Of a DNA stretch of 64,000 nucleotides, positions 1 to 10,250 are shown one piece after another. How positions within the stretch are numbered: position 1 is the stretch's first letter; every line of letters begins with the position of its first letter. The notes beneath the pieces were generated by a model that saw only the letters and a list, made by a program, of their open reading frames with translations, was not told the DNA's origin and did not search any database. This stretch comes from Tretioscincus oriximinensis. Taxonomy: Eukaryota > Chordata > Lepidosauria > Squamata > Gymnophthalmidae. The position numbers and the translations under genes are program-made. The stretch is taken from positions 1,260,096-1,324,095 of the forward strand of contig JAJVDF010000221.1 in the NCBI GenBank assembly GCA_022410635.1, read 5' to 3'.

Positions 1-222
1 TGATAGTAATAATAAACAATCATTTGTAAATTGAATTCTAGTGAACGTTCAAATTTAAATACCTTTTCACCCCATCTGTTTCACATCCTGGCGTATAACC
101 CCAATTTTCAGTAGACTGCTCTGTCTATACTGAACAATGTGTTGGAATTAGCTACAGCACAAAAATAGTATCTTAGATGAGCTACCTATCCTAGGCAGTA
201 TAGTGGTGGTCTGGTATTATAG

Positions 223-378
223 GCTGACCAGATGACCCCTTTTGGGGTGCTTCCTGTTTTTGCCTGAGGAAAAAAAATTCAAAAACAAAAAAAAATCCTC
301 AGAAACAAATGGGAGGCTCCCCAAGACTGGGTTTTCAACGCCCCCCCCCCCAAAAAAAATAGGTCATCTGGCCAGCCT
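223..378. mobile_element. Foldback MITE, GGCTGACCAGATGACCCC family, copy 1
   Basis: The ends are inverted copies of one another: GGCTGACCAGATGACCCC on the left and the complement of GGTCATCTGGCCAGCC on the right. The interior is A-rich and carries a C10 run. The same ends occur at 16492-16661 and 32649-32850, so this is a dispersed non-autonomous element. No coding capacity is seen; the superfamily is not known to me. Confidence 0.65.
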
Positions 379-843
379 ACATAGTCCAGAGTTGAATTCA
401 TTTCACCAGCAACACAAAATGGAAGTGTGTTGTTTCAGGCAGCCAAAAAAGATTCAGCCAGTAACTATGGAGACTGGGAACCCAAAGTGAGTGTACTTTG
501 GACCAAGTATTTTGGACCAAATTGTGGTGCTGAAATCTGTATGCAGTGTAGCCTGTAATGTGTAAAAAGACCCTAAGAAGTCAAAGAGGAACTGTTTGCT
601 GCTGTATATTCATATATAGGCTGCTGTATATTCTTATGGTATTTGTAGAAACAAATTAACTTCAATCCAGAGTTGAAGAAAATGGCACATTTCTGCTAAC
701 ACTGGTTAGAAATGGCATGAGCTAGCATGTTAATCTGTAAATAATAGAAGACAAAAATAGAAATGTCCAATTTCTTCCTTAGGAACCCCAAGCTTATTAT
801 TATATAAGTAATGATCTAGGGTAGAGTTCAATCTGATTTTTTT
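379..843. other. Unassigned intergenic DNA
   Basis: AT-rich sequence with no convincing reading frame and no repeat I recognise. Confidence 0.5.
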
Positions 844-1722
844 ATAGAATCATAGAATCTTAAGAGTTGGAAGGGACCTCCAGCGTCATCGGGTCCAACC
901 TCCTGCTCAATGCAGGATTCATTAAACTATCCCAGACAGATGACTGACCAGCCTCCATTTGGAGACTTCCAGTGAAGACGAACTTACCACCTCCTGTGGC
1001 AAACTGTTTCACTGGCTTATCACCCTTACTGTTAGAAAGTTTTTTCTGATTTGTAATCTAAATCTACTCCCTTGCAGTTTCATCCCATTGTTTCTAGTCC
1101 TTCTTTGTGCCAATGAGAACAATGTTGATCCCTCTGTTCTGTGACAGCCCTTCAGATATTTGTAGACAGCTATCAAGTCTCCTCTCAGTCTTCTCTTTTG
1201 CAGAGTAAACATCCCTAGATCCTTTAACCGTTCCTCATAGTTCATGGTTTCAGACCACTTACCATCCTTTGTAGCTCTCTTTTGAACTTTATGTAGTTTA
1301 TCAATGTCCCTTTTAAATTGGGCCCCCCAGAACTGGACACAGTATTCCAAGTGTGGTCGTACCAAAGTACTATAGAGAGGAATAACTACTTCACGTGATT
1401 GAGATTCTATCCTCCCCTTAATACATCCCAGGATTGTGTTTGCCTTTTTTGCAGCTGCTTCACACTGTTGACTCATGTTTAGTCTGTGATCTACCAAAAC
1501 ACCCATGTCCTTCTCATCTGTACTGCTGCTCAGATATATTCCTTCCTTTCTATATGTGCTGTTTTCATTTTTTTTGTCCAGATGTAGGATCTTGCATTTC
1601 TCTCTGTTAAATACCATTCTGTTAGTTTCAGCCCATTGTTCAAGCTTGTCTAGATCTTTTAAAATTCTATCTTTATCTTATTTAGTATTAGCAACACCAC
1701 CTAACCTTTCTACCCTTATGGA
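844..1722 (-). mobile_element. CR1 LINE (family A), antisense, 5'-truncated
   Basis: Read on the minus strand this is the end of ORF2 plus the 3' UTR of a CR1 (chicken-repeat-1) LINE. The 3' end, at the low-coordinate side, is the CR1-type octamer tail (repeated TAGAATCA). The upstream half encodes the reverse-transcriptase C-terminal region. Sense copies of the same family lie at 29625-29945 and 34909-35222. Truncation at the 5' end is usual for CR1, which makes no clear target duplication. Confidence 0.92.
1009..1617 (-). pseudogene. CR1 ORF2 (reverse transcriptase) C-terminal fragment
   Basis: About 202 codons remain open on the minus strand. CR1 ORF2 encodes an endonuclease and reverse transcriptase that copy the LINE RNA at the target site; only the region downstream of the catalytic YxDD motif is left. 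Recognisable blocks are the FNREKCKILHL segment, KDMGVLVD, AAKKANTILGCI, LVRPHLEYCVQFW and RLRGDLIAVYKYL, all typical of CR1 proteins. The endonuclease and catalytic palm are missing, so the fragment cannot be active. The first ATG is only the first one inside the fragment, not a true start. Confidence 0.9.
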
Positions 1723-1853
1723 CACTCCTAGAGCTGCCAATGGCTTCCCCAAAGGGCTGCGTTGCAATTTTTCTCCTGAACGCCTGATAAATATTTGCTT
1801 GCAGTCATATTTTGTATAGGCAAAGACTGTATCTTCTCATCAACTATTTATTA

Positions 1854-1943
1854 CACTATAGCTGGATATTCCACAATAAAGCACTGTGAAGACTGATTTA
1901 TTCCAGAATATCCATGCTTTATGTGGAATATCTGACTATAGTG
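1854..1943. repeat. Short palindromic element
   Basis: The ends CACTATAGCTGGATATTCCA and the complement of TGGAATATCTGACTATAGTG face each other, followed on each side by a T/A-rich segment containing AATAAAGCA. It is a 90-bp imperfect hairpin. Part of the motif (ATATCCATGCTTTATTCTGG) recurs at 50880-50925, so it is a dispersed repeat. Possible MITE. Confidence 0.5.
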
Positions 1944-2038
1944 ATGTGGGGATTAAGCCTTAGTTAAGAAAAAGTCAGGAACTGTTATTTATTGACTGCC
2001 AGCTTTAGTGATTTTACTCCAGTGCCTGTTCCATACAC

Positions 2039-2201
2039 CAGGCATGTCCAACCCCTTTGGCTTGCGAGTGACACATTGAAGGCAGTCAAATTGTCTTGGG
2101 CCATATATAAACGCTCAAATAACAAAACTTCCTTCATTTATTTTGTATTCCTTACCATCTTGTGGGGCCACATTATTAGCTGTAGGACATGAGTTGGACA
2201 C
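2039..2201. mobile_element. hAT-type DNA transposon remnant
   Basis: It begins CAGGCATGTCCAACCCCTTT, followed by a TTGTCTTGGGCCA block, and ends with a degenerate inverted copy (GAGTTGGACAC). These ends resemble a non-autonomous hAT/Charlie-like element. The right end is interrupted by the LTR that starts at 2202; the remaining bases resume at about 2921. No 8-bp target duplication could be matched. Confidence 0.6.
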
Positions 2202-2915
2202 TGTGGCGTCCTCCATTTTGAGGTTTGTGTTTCTTTTATAAACTTAGCAGATATCCCAGAGGGAGGGGAGAAGAGCAGGCCTCGGCAGGGGCGTGGCTTC
2301 CTGGTTCCAGGAGCCAGCCAATGGGGCCTCGAGTAGCCAGCTGGTGAGCGGATAAAAGGGAAGCTGACCAGGGCTAGAGGCCTTTCTGTCAGGGACTTGT
2401 GGTGTAGCAAGTTGACAGAGGGGTCCGCTTCTGATCTGCCTCAGAGGGAGGGGGTGGAAGTGTATGGTGGCCTGAAGGAGTCAAAGCTGAGGCTTGACTT
2501 GGGGCTGGAACAAATAAAGTGACACAGGGCCTGTCTCTTTATGGATCTGGAAACTAATGTTGCACTTGCTTGGTGTGTGTGTGCTTGAGTCAGGCTTACT
2601 TGATAAAAGCCGAAGCTTTATTATTATAATCTTCTCTCTTTTCCTTATTTGTAAATAATAAACTTGTTATTTGTTTCATTTCAAACATCTCTCTCTTTCT
2701 TTACTTCTGTAACCACAAAATTAAGCACGCTACTGGTGGGGGCTGTGAATAAAGCCCTCATCCTGAGGTAAACTCTGAGGCCTTGTGTAGGCCAGAGGAT
2801 AGTACTGTTGCTGCAAGCAGTCGTGGGTGCTGGCTTTGGCAACAGGGCGGATATTGTGGCACCCCTGACTGTGAGGGTCATCGAATAGTAGGGCCCTCAG
2901 GTAGGGGTCGCCACA
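2202..2915 (+). mobile_element. Solo LTR with perfect 5-bp target duplication
   Basis: A 714-bp unit starts TGTGGCG and ends CGCCACA, so it has the TG...CA termini of an LTR within a 7-bp inverted repeat. It is flanked by GACAC at 2197-2201 and again at 2916-2920. Inside are a GC box (about 2289), CCAAT (2318-2322), a TATA-like ATAAAA (2352-2357), and an AATAAA signal at 2513-2518 about 160 bp later, the expected U3-R order for the plus strand. No internal gag/pol region or second LTR is present. A 5-bp duplication fits an endogenous retrovirus or a Gypsy-type element; I cannot tell which. Confidence 0.82.
2316..2360 (+). promoter_or_regulatory. LTR promoter (CCAAT and TATA boxes)
   Basis: CCAAT at 2318-2322 lies 30 bp upstream of GATAAAAGG at 2351-2359, and a GC-rich GGGGCGTGG lies just upstream. 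This is the classic core promoter arrangement of an LTR. Activity is not shown by sequence alone. Confidence 0.55.
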
Positions 2916-2920
2916 GACAC

Positions 2921-5151
2921 ATCTTACACCTAAATTGAGTTCATGGTTAGCTCCCTACTCTCACATAAGCATAAGACTCAGACTCTGTATAACTGTGTTT
3001 GCTTCTTTCTTATTTATTATTTCTGCATAAATATACTGTCTGGATGCTTGCAGCCATGTAGTTTCAGGTACTTTGATGACATAAAACACCAAGAAGTGGC
3101 CAGACACCACTTCTCCTTGTTATACTGGGTCCCTTCCCGCTCCCCCACCCCATAATAGATTTGGGCATAAATTGCTTCAGACAAGCCAGCCTATGTTGCT
3201 CTTTCTGGAAAATCCAGGCTAGGATTTACTCATATATTCCGAGCAGCAATTCTAATAGTTCCAGGCTATTTTCATGTTGTTAAGTCTAGAACATAAATAA
3301 ATTAATATCAGTAAAATCATACCTTGCTATGGGGCAAAATTGCAAAAAAACCTTAAATCATTTAGCAAAATCTTTTCCTTTTAGTGGTAAAACTGAAAAA
3401 AATCCCAATGTATTAAACTTATTTCAAACAATTTCTATCCTTCTACCAACCTGAGCACCTCAAAAGGTGTACATAGACTACAACTCACTGTCTTACTGTT
3501 TCTCCAACTAGTTAATTTGACAAGGAATCCTGAACTCAAATGAATTTCACTGGTACTAATAAGCTATCTTGCCAATGGAAACAGATATCTTGTTCATGAA
3601 GCCGGAAAAGAAAATTATTCAATGGTTATACTAAATTCTTATTAACTAAAATACTGTTTCTTACTTTCAAATATGTATCAATATTTGAAAGCCCTTGAAG
3701 CAAGGTAGTTCAAGAAAAAGATATCTAGTCCAGTTTCAAAAACATTTTATAAAACTGATCTTAAAAATATACAGTATCTACTTGTATCTCTTTGGGAAAT
3801 TACAAACTTTTCCAACTGCACAAGATTGGAAACATATCAAAGTTTTGATGCTCAACACCCAAAATTAAAAAGATCAGTAAATACAGTATATAAATATGGC
3901 AAAGAATAGTAGACACAGGAGGCGTATATTGATATGCTGATGAGGTTGATAAACTCTGAGTTGCCAGACTCGTGGTACCTATTTGGACATTATAAATGCT
4001 GCACTTTACATTAACAGCAGCAGAATTCACTGTTATGCAATATTAGGCTTTTTCTGTATTTACCTGTCCATGTTCAGGATCAATGAGTTTGGAAGAGCTG
4101 CATTCACTGATTCTGAGCCTGGGAAGGCATGGCAGGATCAGAAGCCGTCATGGAGACAAATGTGTCTGTGAAACTCACATAATCCTGGAAGCCTCTAAGG
4201 GACATAGTTCAGAGTACTCTTGACTCCTGGGCAAATGTGATCCAGAGAACATACCACCATCGTGTAACCAAAACCCATCTTAAACAAAAGAGAAACCTAA
4301 AAGACCATGTGCAAATAGTGACTTTATTAAGTTGCCTGCTGCTCAGACTACACTTCCCAGAAGATCCCATCGGCTATGTTTCACTTTGATCACATTTGGG
4401 CTGCTGCTGCTACTTCCAGCTGCACGAAGCTTCTGGGCATCCAAGCTTTTATAATAAGCACTTGTCATCACGAAAATGCGGCTTAGAAAAGCAGGGAGAA
4501 ATACATCTTAAAACCATATTCTGTCAGAAATTAGAGAAATTACACAGTTGGTAATTGGCTTTGATTGTCCCTATCCCCACTGAGCTTTATTCTGGGTTAT
4601 ATCTCAGCATAGAATTTGGCCTTTACGTCTGGAACCCTGTCTTTGAGACCTGAACATTCACCACACTAGAATAAAATGCCCATAGTTTTCTACTTATGCT
4701 CAAAGTATTGATGGATAGTGTCCCTCCCCGTCACCCAAAGCACAATAGATAACATTCACCAGTTTATCAATTTACAGTCTTTCTACTACAGCTCTTTTAT
4801 AGCCAGTTGATGTAATCTCTTTTTGTTCTATTAGCAATAAATCTGATTATCTGTAGCAGACGCAAATTCAATAGTGAGTGAGTAATTCACTGTTTAGTCT
4901 AGTCTTCAAAGCCAAATGCAGGTTTTCTTAATTTGATTGTTATGCCATGTGTGGTGAAAGAACCACCCAAAAACATGTGTCAGCTCATTGAGGTGGAATG
5001 TAAAGAAAGGAGAGGAAGTGCCTGCAGAAAGAGGGGGAGTATTCAGACTGTGAGTTATTGAGAATTGGCAGTTCATCTGTTGGTTGGTTTGGTGATTAGG
5101 GTCTGCTTCAGAAAAAGAGAAACTCTCAGTGGGAATGTTAGGCCCTTTTAC
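2921..5151. other. Unassigned intergenic DNA
   Basis: Over 2 kb of AT-rich sequence without a credible gene. The one recognisable piece is at about 4566-4660, a decayed fragment of the foldback family TCCCCACTGAGCTTTATTCT that is intact at 46731-46912. Confidence 0.5.
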
Positions 5152-5440
5152 ATAAGAACATAAAAAGAACCATGCCAAATTGAGCCATAGCCCATCTAGT
5201 CCAGCATTCTGTCTCACATAATGGTCCAACAATTTCCATTTGATTGTTCTTAAACAAAAGAAGGCAAAACCTTCAACTGCTCTCAAGTTCCTGGAAAGGC
5301 ATTCAGAGAAACCTGGAGTCATTCCAAACCAGAGGCAGTACTAAACAATTCAAATACTAGTAACCATTGATACACTGGACTTCTATGATTTTGTCTAATC
5401 CTATCTTAAACCTATTCAGGCAGGCTGGTGCTTCTGATTT
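5152..5440 (-). mobile_element. CR1-like LINE 3' end (family C), antisense, old
   Basis: Low-coordinate end reads AAGAACATAAAAAGAACCAT, then TCTAGTCCAGCATTCTGTCTC, the reverse complement of the familiar CR1 ending (GACAGAATGCTGGACTAGA ... TTCTTATGTTCTT). It extends to a TTTTGTCTAATCCTATCTTAA block. Related decayed copies occur at 16755-16855, 19995-20110 and 42757-43010. Confidence 0.75.
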
Positions 5441-7340
5441 TGTTTGCTCATAACTACTTTAAAACACATTAGTTAATGTGAATTAGCTTGAGATGGATTA
5501 ATTTTAGTCACAAGACTTTGCATTAACTTTTTATAGGGTGGGATAAAAATCCAAATGAATGAATGAAATGAATTTTATTTAGCAATTTATATTCTGTGCT
5601 TCACCATCAGTCCCAGGGCAAGTAACAGAAGATCACTTTGAACCAACTGTTGCAATAATATTATTTTAACTTCCCCACGCAGATCTTTCCTACATGCAAA
5701 TATACAATTGTTAATGTGTGTTTCAATTCACGCAGGGGTGATTTACCTGATCTACCAGTCGTCAGTTTTAGAGAATTATTAGTACATAATTTCTAAATAC
5801 AATTGAATTAGCACTATTTCCATACAGACAATGTGAAATAGTGATCTCTCTAGATTACTGAGCCTATGTAAATATATATAACAGAGTTATGTATTTATTA
5901 CAGAGTTACAAATAATTCTGAGAGCTTTTAAGACTAATCAGACAAGATTGCAGAAGACCAGTGAGTAAGTACAGTCTCCGTGTGAGAGCTGAACTATAAT
6001 CTCTCTAAAGTATGAAGCAGTGTCTGTTACAGCAACAGGAGTATCTGTTACAAAGATCAAACAACAAAACTAGAATAATAATTATTTTGTTTATACAACA
6101 TTCTAAATACTATGATGGTTAACAATCTGATTAAATTAACTAACAGCAACAATAGCCTTGACTAAAACAGTACAGTCTCATTTTTTTCCTATACAAGGGA
6201 ACAAAATTTTGAACCAAAATGCTAAAAGGGTTTTTAAAAGAAGACAAAACTTATCTAAATCTATTTAGATTTTTTGGTTTGCCCATTGTTGATTACTAGT
6301 GCATTTCAAACTGATTTCATTCTTGGGAGTGGCTGTGGAAAACAAATTAAGTCTTGAGGTGCTTGTACCTGCTTTAAAACACTTTACTTAATATGTATTA
6401 GCTTGATCCAAGTTAGCTGCTACCACACACTTCTGTATTAAACAGCTTGATCCACATTAGATTACAAATTAAATTAAAACAAATTGCAAAGCCTGTGCAT
6501 ACAGGGACTGAAAAAGTAGTGTTTTCATGGATTGGTGTAATAAATTCAAGATATGCAAAAAAATTAAGAATCTCAGAATTGGACCTCTAAGTGATTCCAA
6601 TATAGTTTTTAATACATGGATTCAGATACACACAGGCACTGCTCTAAAATACAATTTTACCACACTGTAGGAACACATGATAAAGTTTGATCTCTTGAAA
6701 GGACTTTAGTTTCCTGTTTTTTCTTCTCATGGTAAACTTTGATCTTGCATGATATAGTTTTTCTTCATATTTTATCAGCCGAGATTTAACTTCTGATAAC
6801 AACATCCTGTCTAAATGTTTAACTGTCAGTCTTTTAACAGCATAAAAACATGGGTGCATTTCAAGTTGCGAAATACTTCATTTATACCACTGTAACTAGA
6901 AATTGAACAAAGGTTAAATATGACTCAAGACAATAATTCTATCAATGCTTGAAGCACATCATTAAGTGATGTCATGCTAATGTGTGTAAAGACTTGCTGG
7001 GGAAATGTGCAGCTGAGCAGAAATTATTGATTTTTTAAAATAACCTTTCTTTTTCAGTACTTGAAAGTAATCTTTTAGGTATTATTTAAAAAACTACCAA
7101 GAAACGCATATGCAGAGGAAATAATGCAAAATAAGATGTACCCTAATGGCACCATGATTAAACACACAAAGACCACAGGGCCCCTATGGCCCCACTGTCA
7201 CAGAGTAAACCGACTGCCTCAGAGCAGTACAGTACGTTGTCCCAACCTTCTGCCCTAGTGCAATTTACTTTTTTCAATGTAGAAATCATGTTTACTCAAA
7301 CACTGAAAATGACCAACATATAATTCTTAAAATTGTACCA
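5441..7340. other. Unassigned intergenic DNA
   Basis: No gene-like signal. A 71-codon open stretch at 6644-6859 (minus) has no recognisable motif. Two similar segments with TTAATRTGNATTAGCTTGA occur near 5467 and 6388 and resemble one near 45050, hinting at another degenerate repeat. Confidence 0.45.
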
Positions 7341-7344
7341 CCCC

Positions 7345-7630
7345 TTTCAACAGCCAGTGTAGTGGGAACCCAGGGTAGGGCCTTCTTGGTGGTTCCCCCT
7401 CTTCTTTGGAATAGTCTCTCCCTCGAGGTGCGTCTGTCATCATCGTATGGTTTTAGAAGATCCTCGAAGACGCACCTCTTTTACCTGGCCTTTGGCTGAA
7501 GAAATGTCATCTCTGTCCCTACTTTTAAATATTGTTTTATACTGTTTTAATTTTGTAGTGATGTTTTACTGTTTTGGCTGCCCTTTCAGGCATAGGGTGG
7601 GGTATAAGTATAAATAAATAAATAAAATAT
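7345..7630 (+). mobile_element. L2-type LINE 3' end
   Basis: The segment GGGAACCCAGGGTAGGGCCT, then GAAGACGCACCTCTTTTACC, TGGCCTTTGGCTGAAGAAAT and a GGGGTATAAGTATAAATAAA tail is the terminal part of an L2-type ORF2 and 3' UTR. Homologous ends occur at 24280-24690, 26600-26880 and 27435-27607. The 5' side is truncated. Confidence 0.75.
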
Positions 7631-8276
7631 AGGGCCATTCCCTTCCGGGAAAGACAGAAACATCCAAGCTGAGGGGACAAAAGTTTATTGGCTGTGATAT
7701 ATCACCAGGAGCAGTAGCATGAATGCAAACAGAATACTGTACATGCAAATACTCCTGTTTTAAGGTGGCATTGTGCAAATCTTCCCATAGACATAAACAT
7801 GCAGAACACCTTGTATTCATGGAATACAGCTTTCATAATGTCCTGAATTTGGTTTATTTAGATGTATAAAGGTACCTGTGAAGAGCAGCTAATGTGTGGT
7901 CACATTCATGGAGCTGGAAGCTGAAGTTCACAGAACATTTTTATGGAAAGCAGAGTGAAGATTCATCTACACCTCAGAAGCATAGGATTTATTCAAGTGG
8001 CCTATACTTCATCTATCTTGGGTTACTGGGGCATCTTTTTGGATCAGAATAGATCTTGGAATTGGGATTCTGCAAGTTTCTCACTTGTGCAACACAGGCT
8101 TGATTGATCATGCTTTCTAGCATTGTTTAGACAAGGACAGCAGAGAACACACTGAATTACAAGATGCACTTTAATGAAGGATAGACTACCCTTCTCAGAG
8201 TGATCTATGGCAGTATATGCCTTAGGCACTTGACTGCTGTGCTTCTGGAGCTTCCTGAGAATCTGTTCTCCTACAG

Positions 8277-8652
8277 CAGTGATGGCTAACCTATAATGCG
8301 TGTGTCAAAGAGATTTTAAAGGTGACATGCCAAGACATTTTGGGTGACAAACTGCTGCCCTGAATAAATTTTAAGAATTATTATTTTTTAACTTAAAAAA
8401 ATGGAAAGAAAATTGGAAAAAAATGAAATTCAGTAAAAAGGTCACCAATATAAAGAATTGTTTATTCTTGCTTCTTTAATAAATACACATATCAAATATA
8501 TATGATATTTGATATGTTTGAGTCTATATTATTAGTCTCAAGCTACAAATATTGCAAAATTATGGATGTTTCTAAATGTGACTTGGCACCCAAGTTAAGC
8601 TAGGGTTTTTTATGAATTTGGCACACTGAGCTCAAAAGATTCACCATCACTG
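8277..8652. mobile_element. hAT (Charlie-like) non-autonomous transposon with 8-bp TSD
   Basis: It starts CAGTGATGGCTAACCTATAA and ends with the inverted TTCACCATCACTG, and 8-bp direct repeats flank it: TCCTACAG (8269-8276) and TCCTATAG (8653-8660), one mismatch. An 8-bp target duplication and CAG-starting ends are diagnostic of hAT. The 376-bp interior is AT-rich and non-coding. Confidence 0.88.
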
Positions 8653-8879
8653 TCCTATAGAAATGAACACATGCTGAGATTTGGTTTAGAAGCCCTTCTT
8701 TGATCATGTCATTGTAACAAAATTTAATAAAAATAAAATGTATGTTTTGATTTAAGGAAAACTAAATTTGGGGAGAATAAAAAGAGGCTTTCAGTAAGCG
8801 TTGCCATGGAAGACTTTGTGTTAGCTTGATACAGAAACTCACTGCAGAAAGAGACAAAAGGCAAATGTTCCCCAAATCA

Positions 8880-9660
8880 TTCATTCACCCATTTATTTAT
8901 TTATTTTGCTTTTTACTTGCCTTATACCCGAAGGTCTCAGGGCATACCAGAATCACAAAACAGAATAAAATACCAATGGAACAGAGCACAATCAATAAAC
9001 ACATCAATGTGTGGAAATGAAACTATTTTCTCAACCAAAGGCCAGGGTTAAAAGGTATGTTTTCATAGATTTTCTAAAGACCTTCCATGATGTATCTCAA
9101 AGGGCAGATCCTTCCTACCATTTAGGGGCTATCTCCAAAAAGGCTCAATCCTGAGTTCTCACTTCCCTTATCACTGAGAGTGATGGAACAGCCAGGACCA
9201 CTTCCCTGCAGATCTGAAGTTTGTACGGAAGAGAAGAGAAGTTGTATTAAACTCAGCAAAAAACTGACAACCAGTGTAGATGTTTCAAAACCAGCATGAT
9301 ATGTGTCTGGATAGTTTTGTGAGATATCAGTCCAGTTGATGCATTCTGCACTAGCTTCAGCTTCTGAACCATCATGACAATAGTCCAATCTGGAGGTTAC
9401 CAGAGCATAGAATACTGTGACCAGGTGATCTGTCTAAAAGGGACCATAGTTAATGTACCAGACATAACTGAAAAAGGTGCTCTTGGCCACCACATTCACC
9501 TGCAGTTCAAAACATCAGCACAGAGCCCAACAGCATCCTTAGATTTCGCACCTGCCTCTTCCAAGAGGCCAACTTCATGCACCCAGGATCCCATGACACA
9601 TAGCACCTCTTTCTTGTCTGGATTCAGTTTCAAATTATTGCCGCCCATCCAGTGTTATAC
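8880..9660 (-). mobile_element. LINE-derived fragment, antisense (family uncertain)
   Basis: Begins with TTTATTTATTTATTTTGC and TTATACCCGAAGGTCTCAGG, the reverse complement of the '...CTGAGACCTTCGGGTATA...AAATAAA' tail shared by squamate SINEs and LINEs. The body has the CCAAAGGCCAGGGTTAAAAGG block and ends near TCTGGATTCAGTTTCA. A shorter relative is at 47030-47240. The two overlapping open stretches here (9122-9388 minus, 9374-9694 plus) are chance frames in this repeat. Confidence 0.55.
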
Positions 9661-10007
9661 AGTAAATATAACAGAAGTATTTATTTACAGTTAACAAGCT
9701 GTGAACTCAAAAATATTGATACAACACATGAAGCATGGAATATAGATTACAAATTTCAGCACCATGGTTTTTTTTAATCTATTGGGCAAACAAAGTGGCT
9801 TATTATGAATTTTAATAAGCTGTTTTTATGTATTCTGATTTACTGTTTCATTTTTTATATGATATGGTCATTGGAGAAATCAATAAATTGTTTTCATTTC
9901 ATTTTACTTTGTAGCTGAAAGTTTTGGGCTGGGAACTTATAAAACCACAAACAGTAACAGAAAAACAGAAGCTGTTTCTTTAGCCGAAAAATAGAATAAA
10001 AATACAT

Positions 10008-10250
10008 TTCAGAGGTAGTCCAGCAAAGGGGCTAGTAGCACTTAAGAGACTAACAGTAGAAAAGTCGGTGGCATAAGCTTTCGTAGACATGTCTACTTCT
10101 TCAGATGCATTGAAGAAGCATCTGAAGTAGATGTGTCTATGAAGGCTTAAGCCACCTACTATTCTACTGTTAGTCTCTAAGTACTACTAGCCCCTTTGCT
10201 GGACTTTCTACTAGACTAACACGGCTATTTCTCTGAAATTTCAGAAGTTG
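10008..10250. mobile_element. Penelope-like element tail, head-to-head inverted copy
   Basis: Left half reads GTCCAGCAAAGGGGCTAGTA...GAGACTAACAGTAGAAAAGT...CTACTTCTTCAGATGCA, and the right half is the same sequence reversed, ending CTAACACGGCTATTTCTCTG. The motif (TCAGATGAAGAAGT...TTAGTCTCTAAGTGCTACT...ACTAACACGGCTA) is a dispersed amniote repeat that I assign tentatively to Penelope-like retroelements, which often carry inverted or partial end copies. Other copies are at 26885-27055, 49452-49854, 56625-56690, 61258-61612 and 63018-63106. Confidence 0.65.

Noticed and set aside
1505..1819. 104-codon plus-strand frame
   Set aside because: Antisense shadow of the CR1 ORF2 fragment.
9122..9694. 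Two overlapping frames of about 90-106 codons
   Set aside because: Opposite strands of a decayed LINE; no motif on either.
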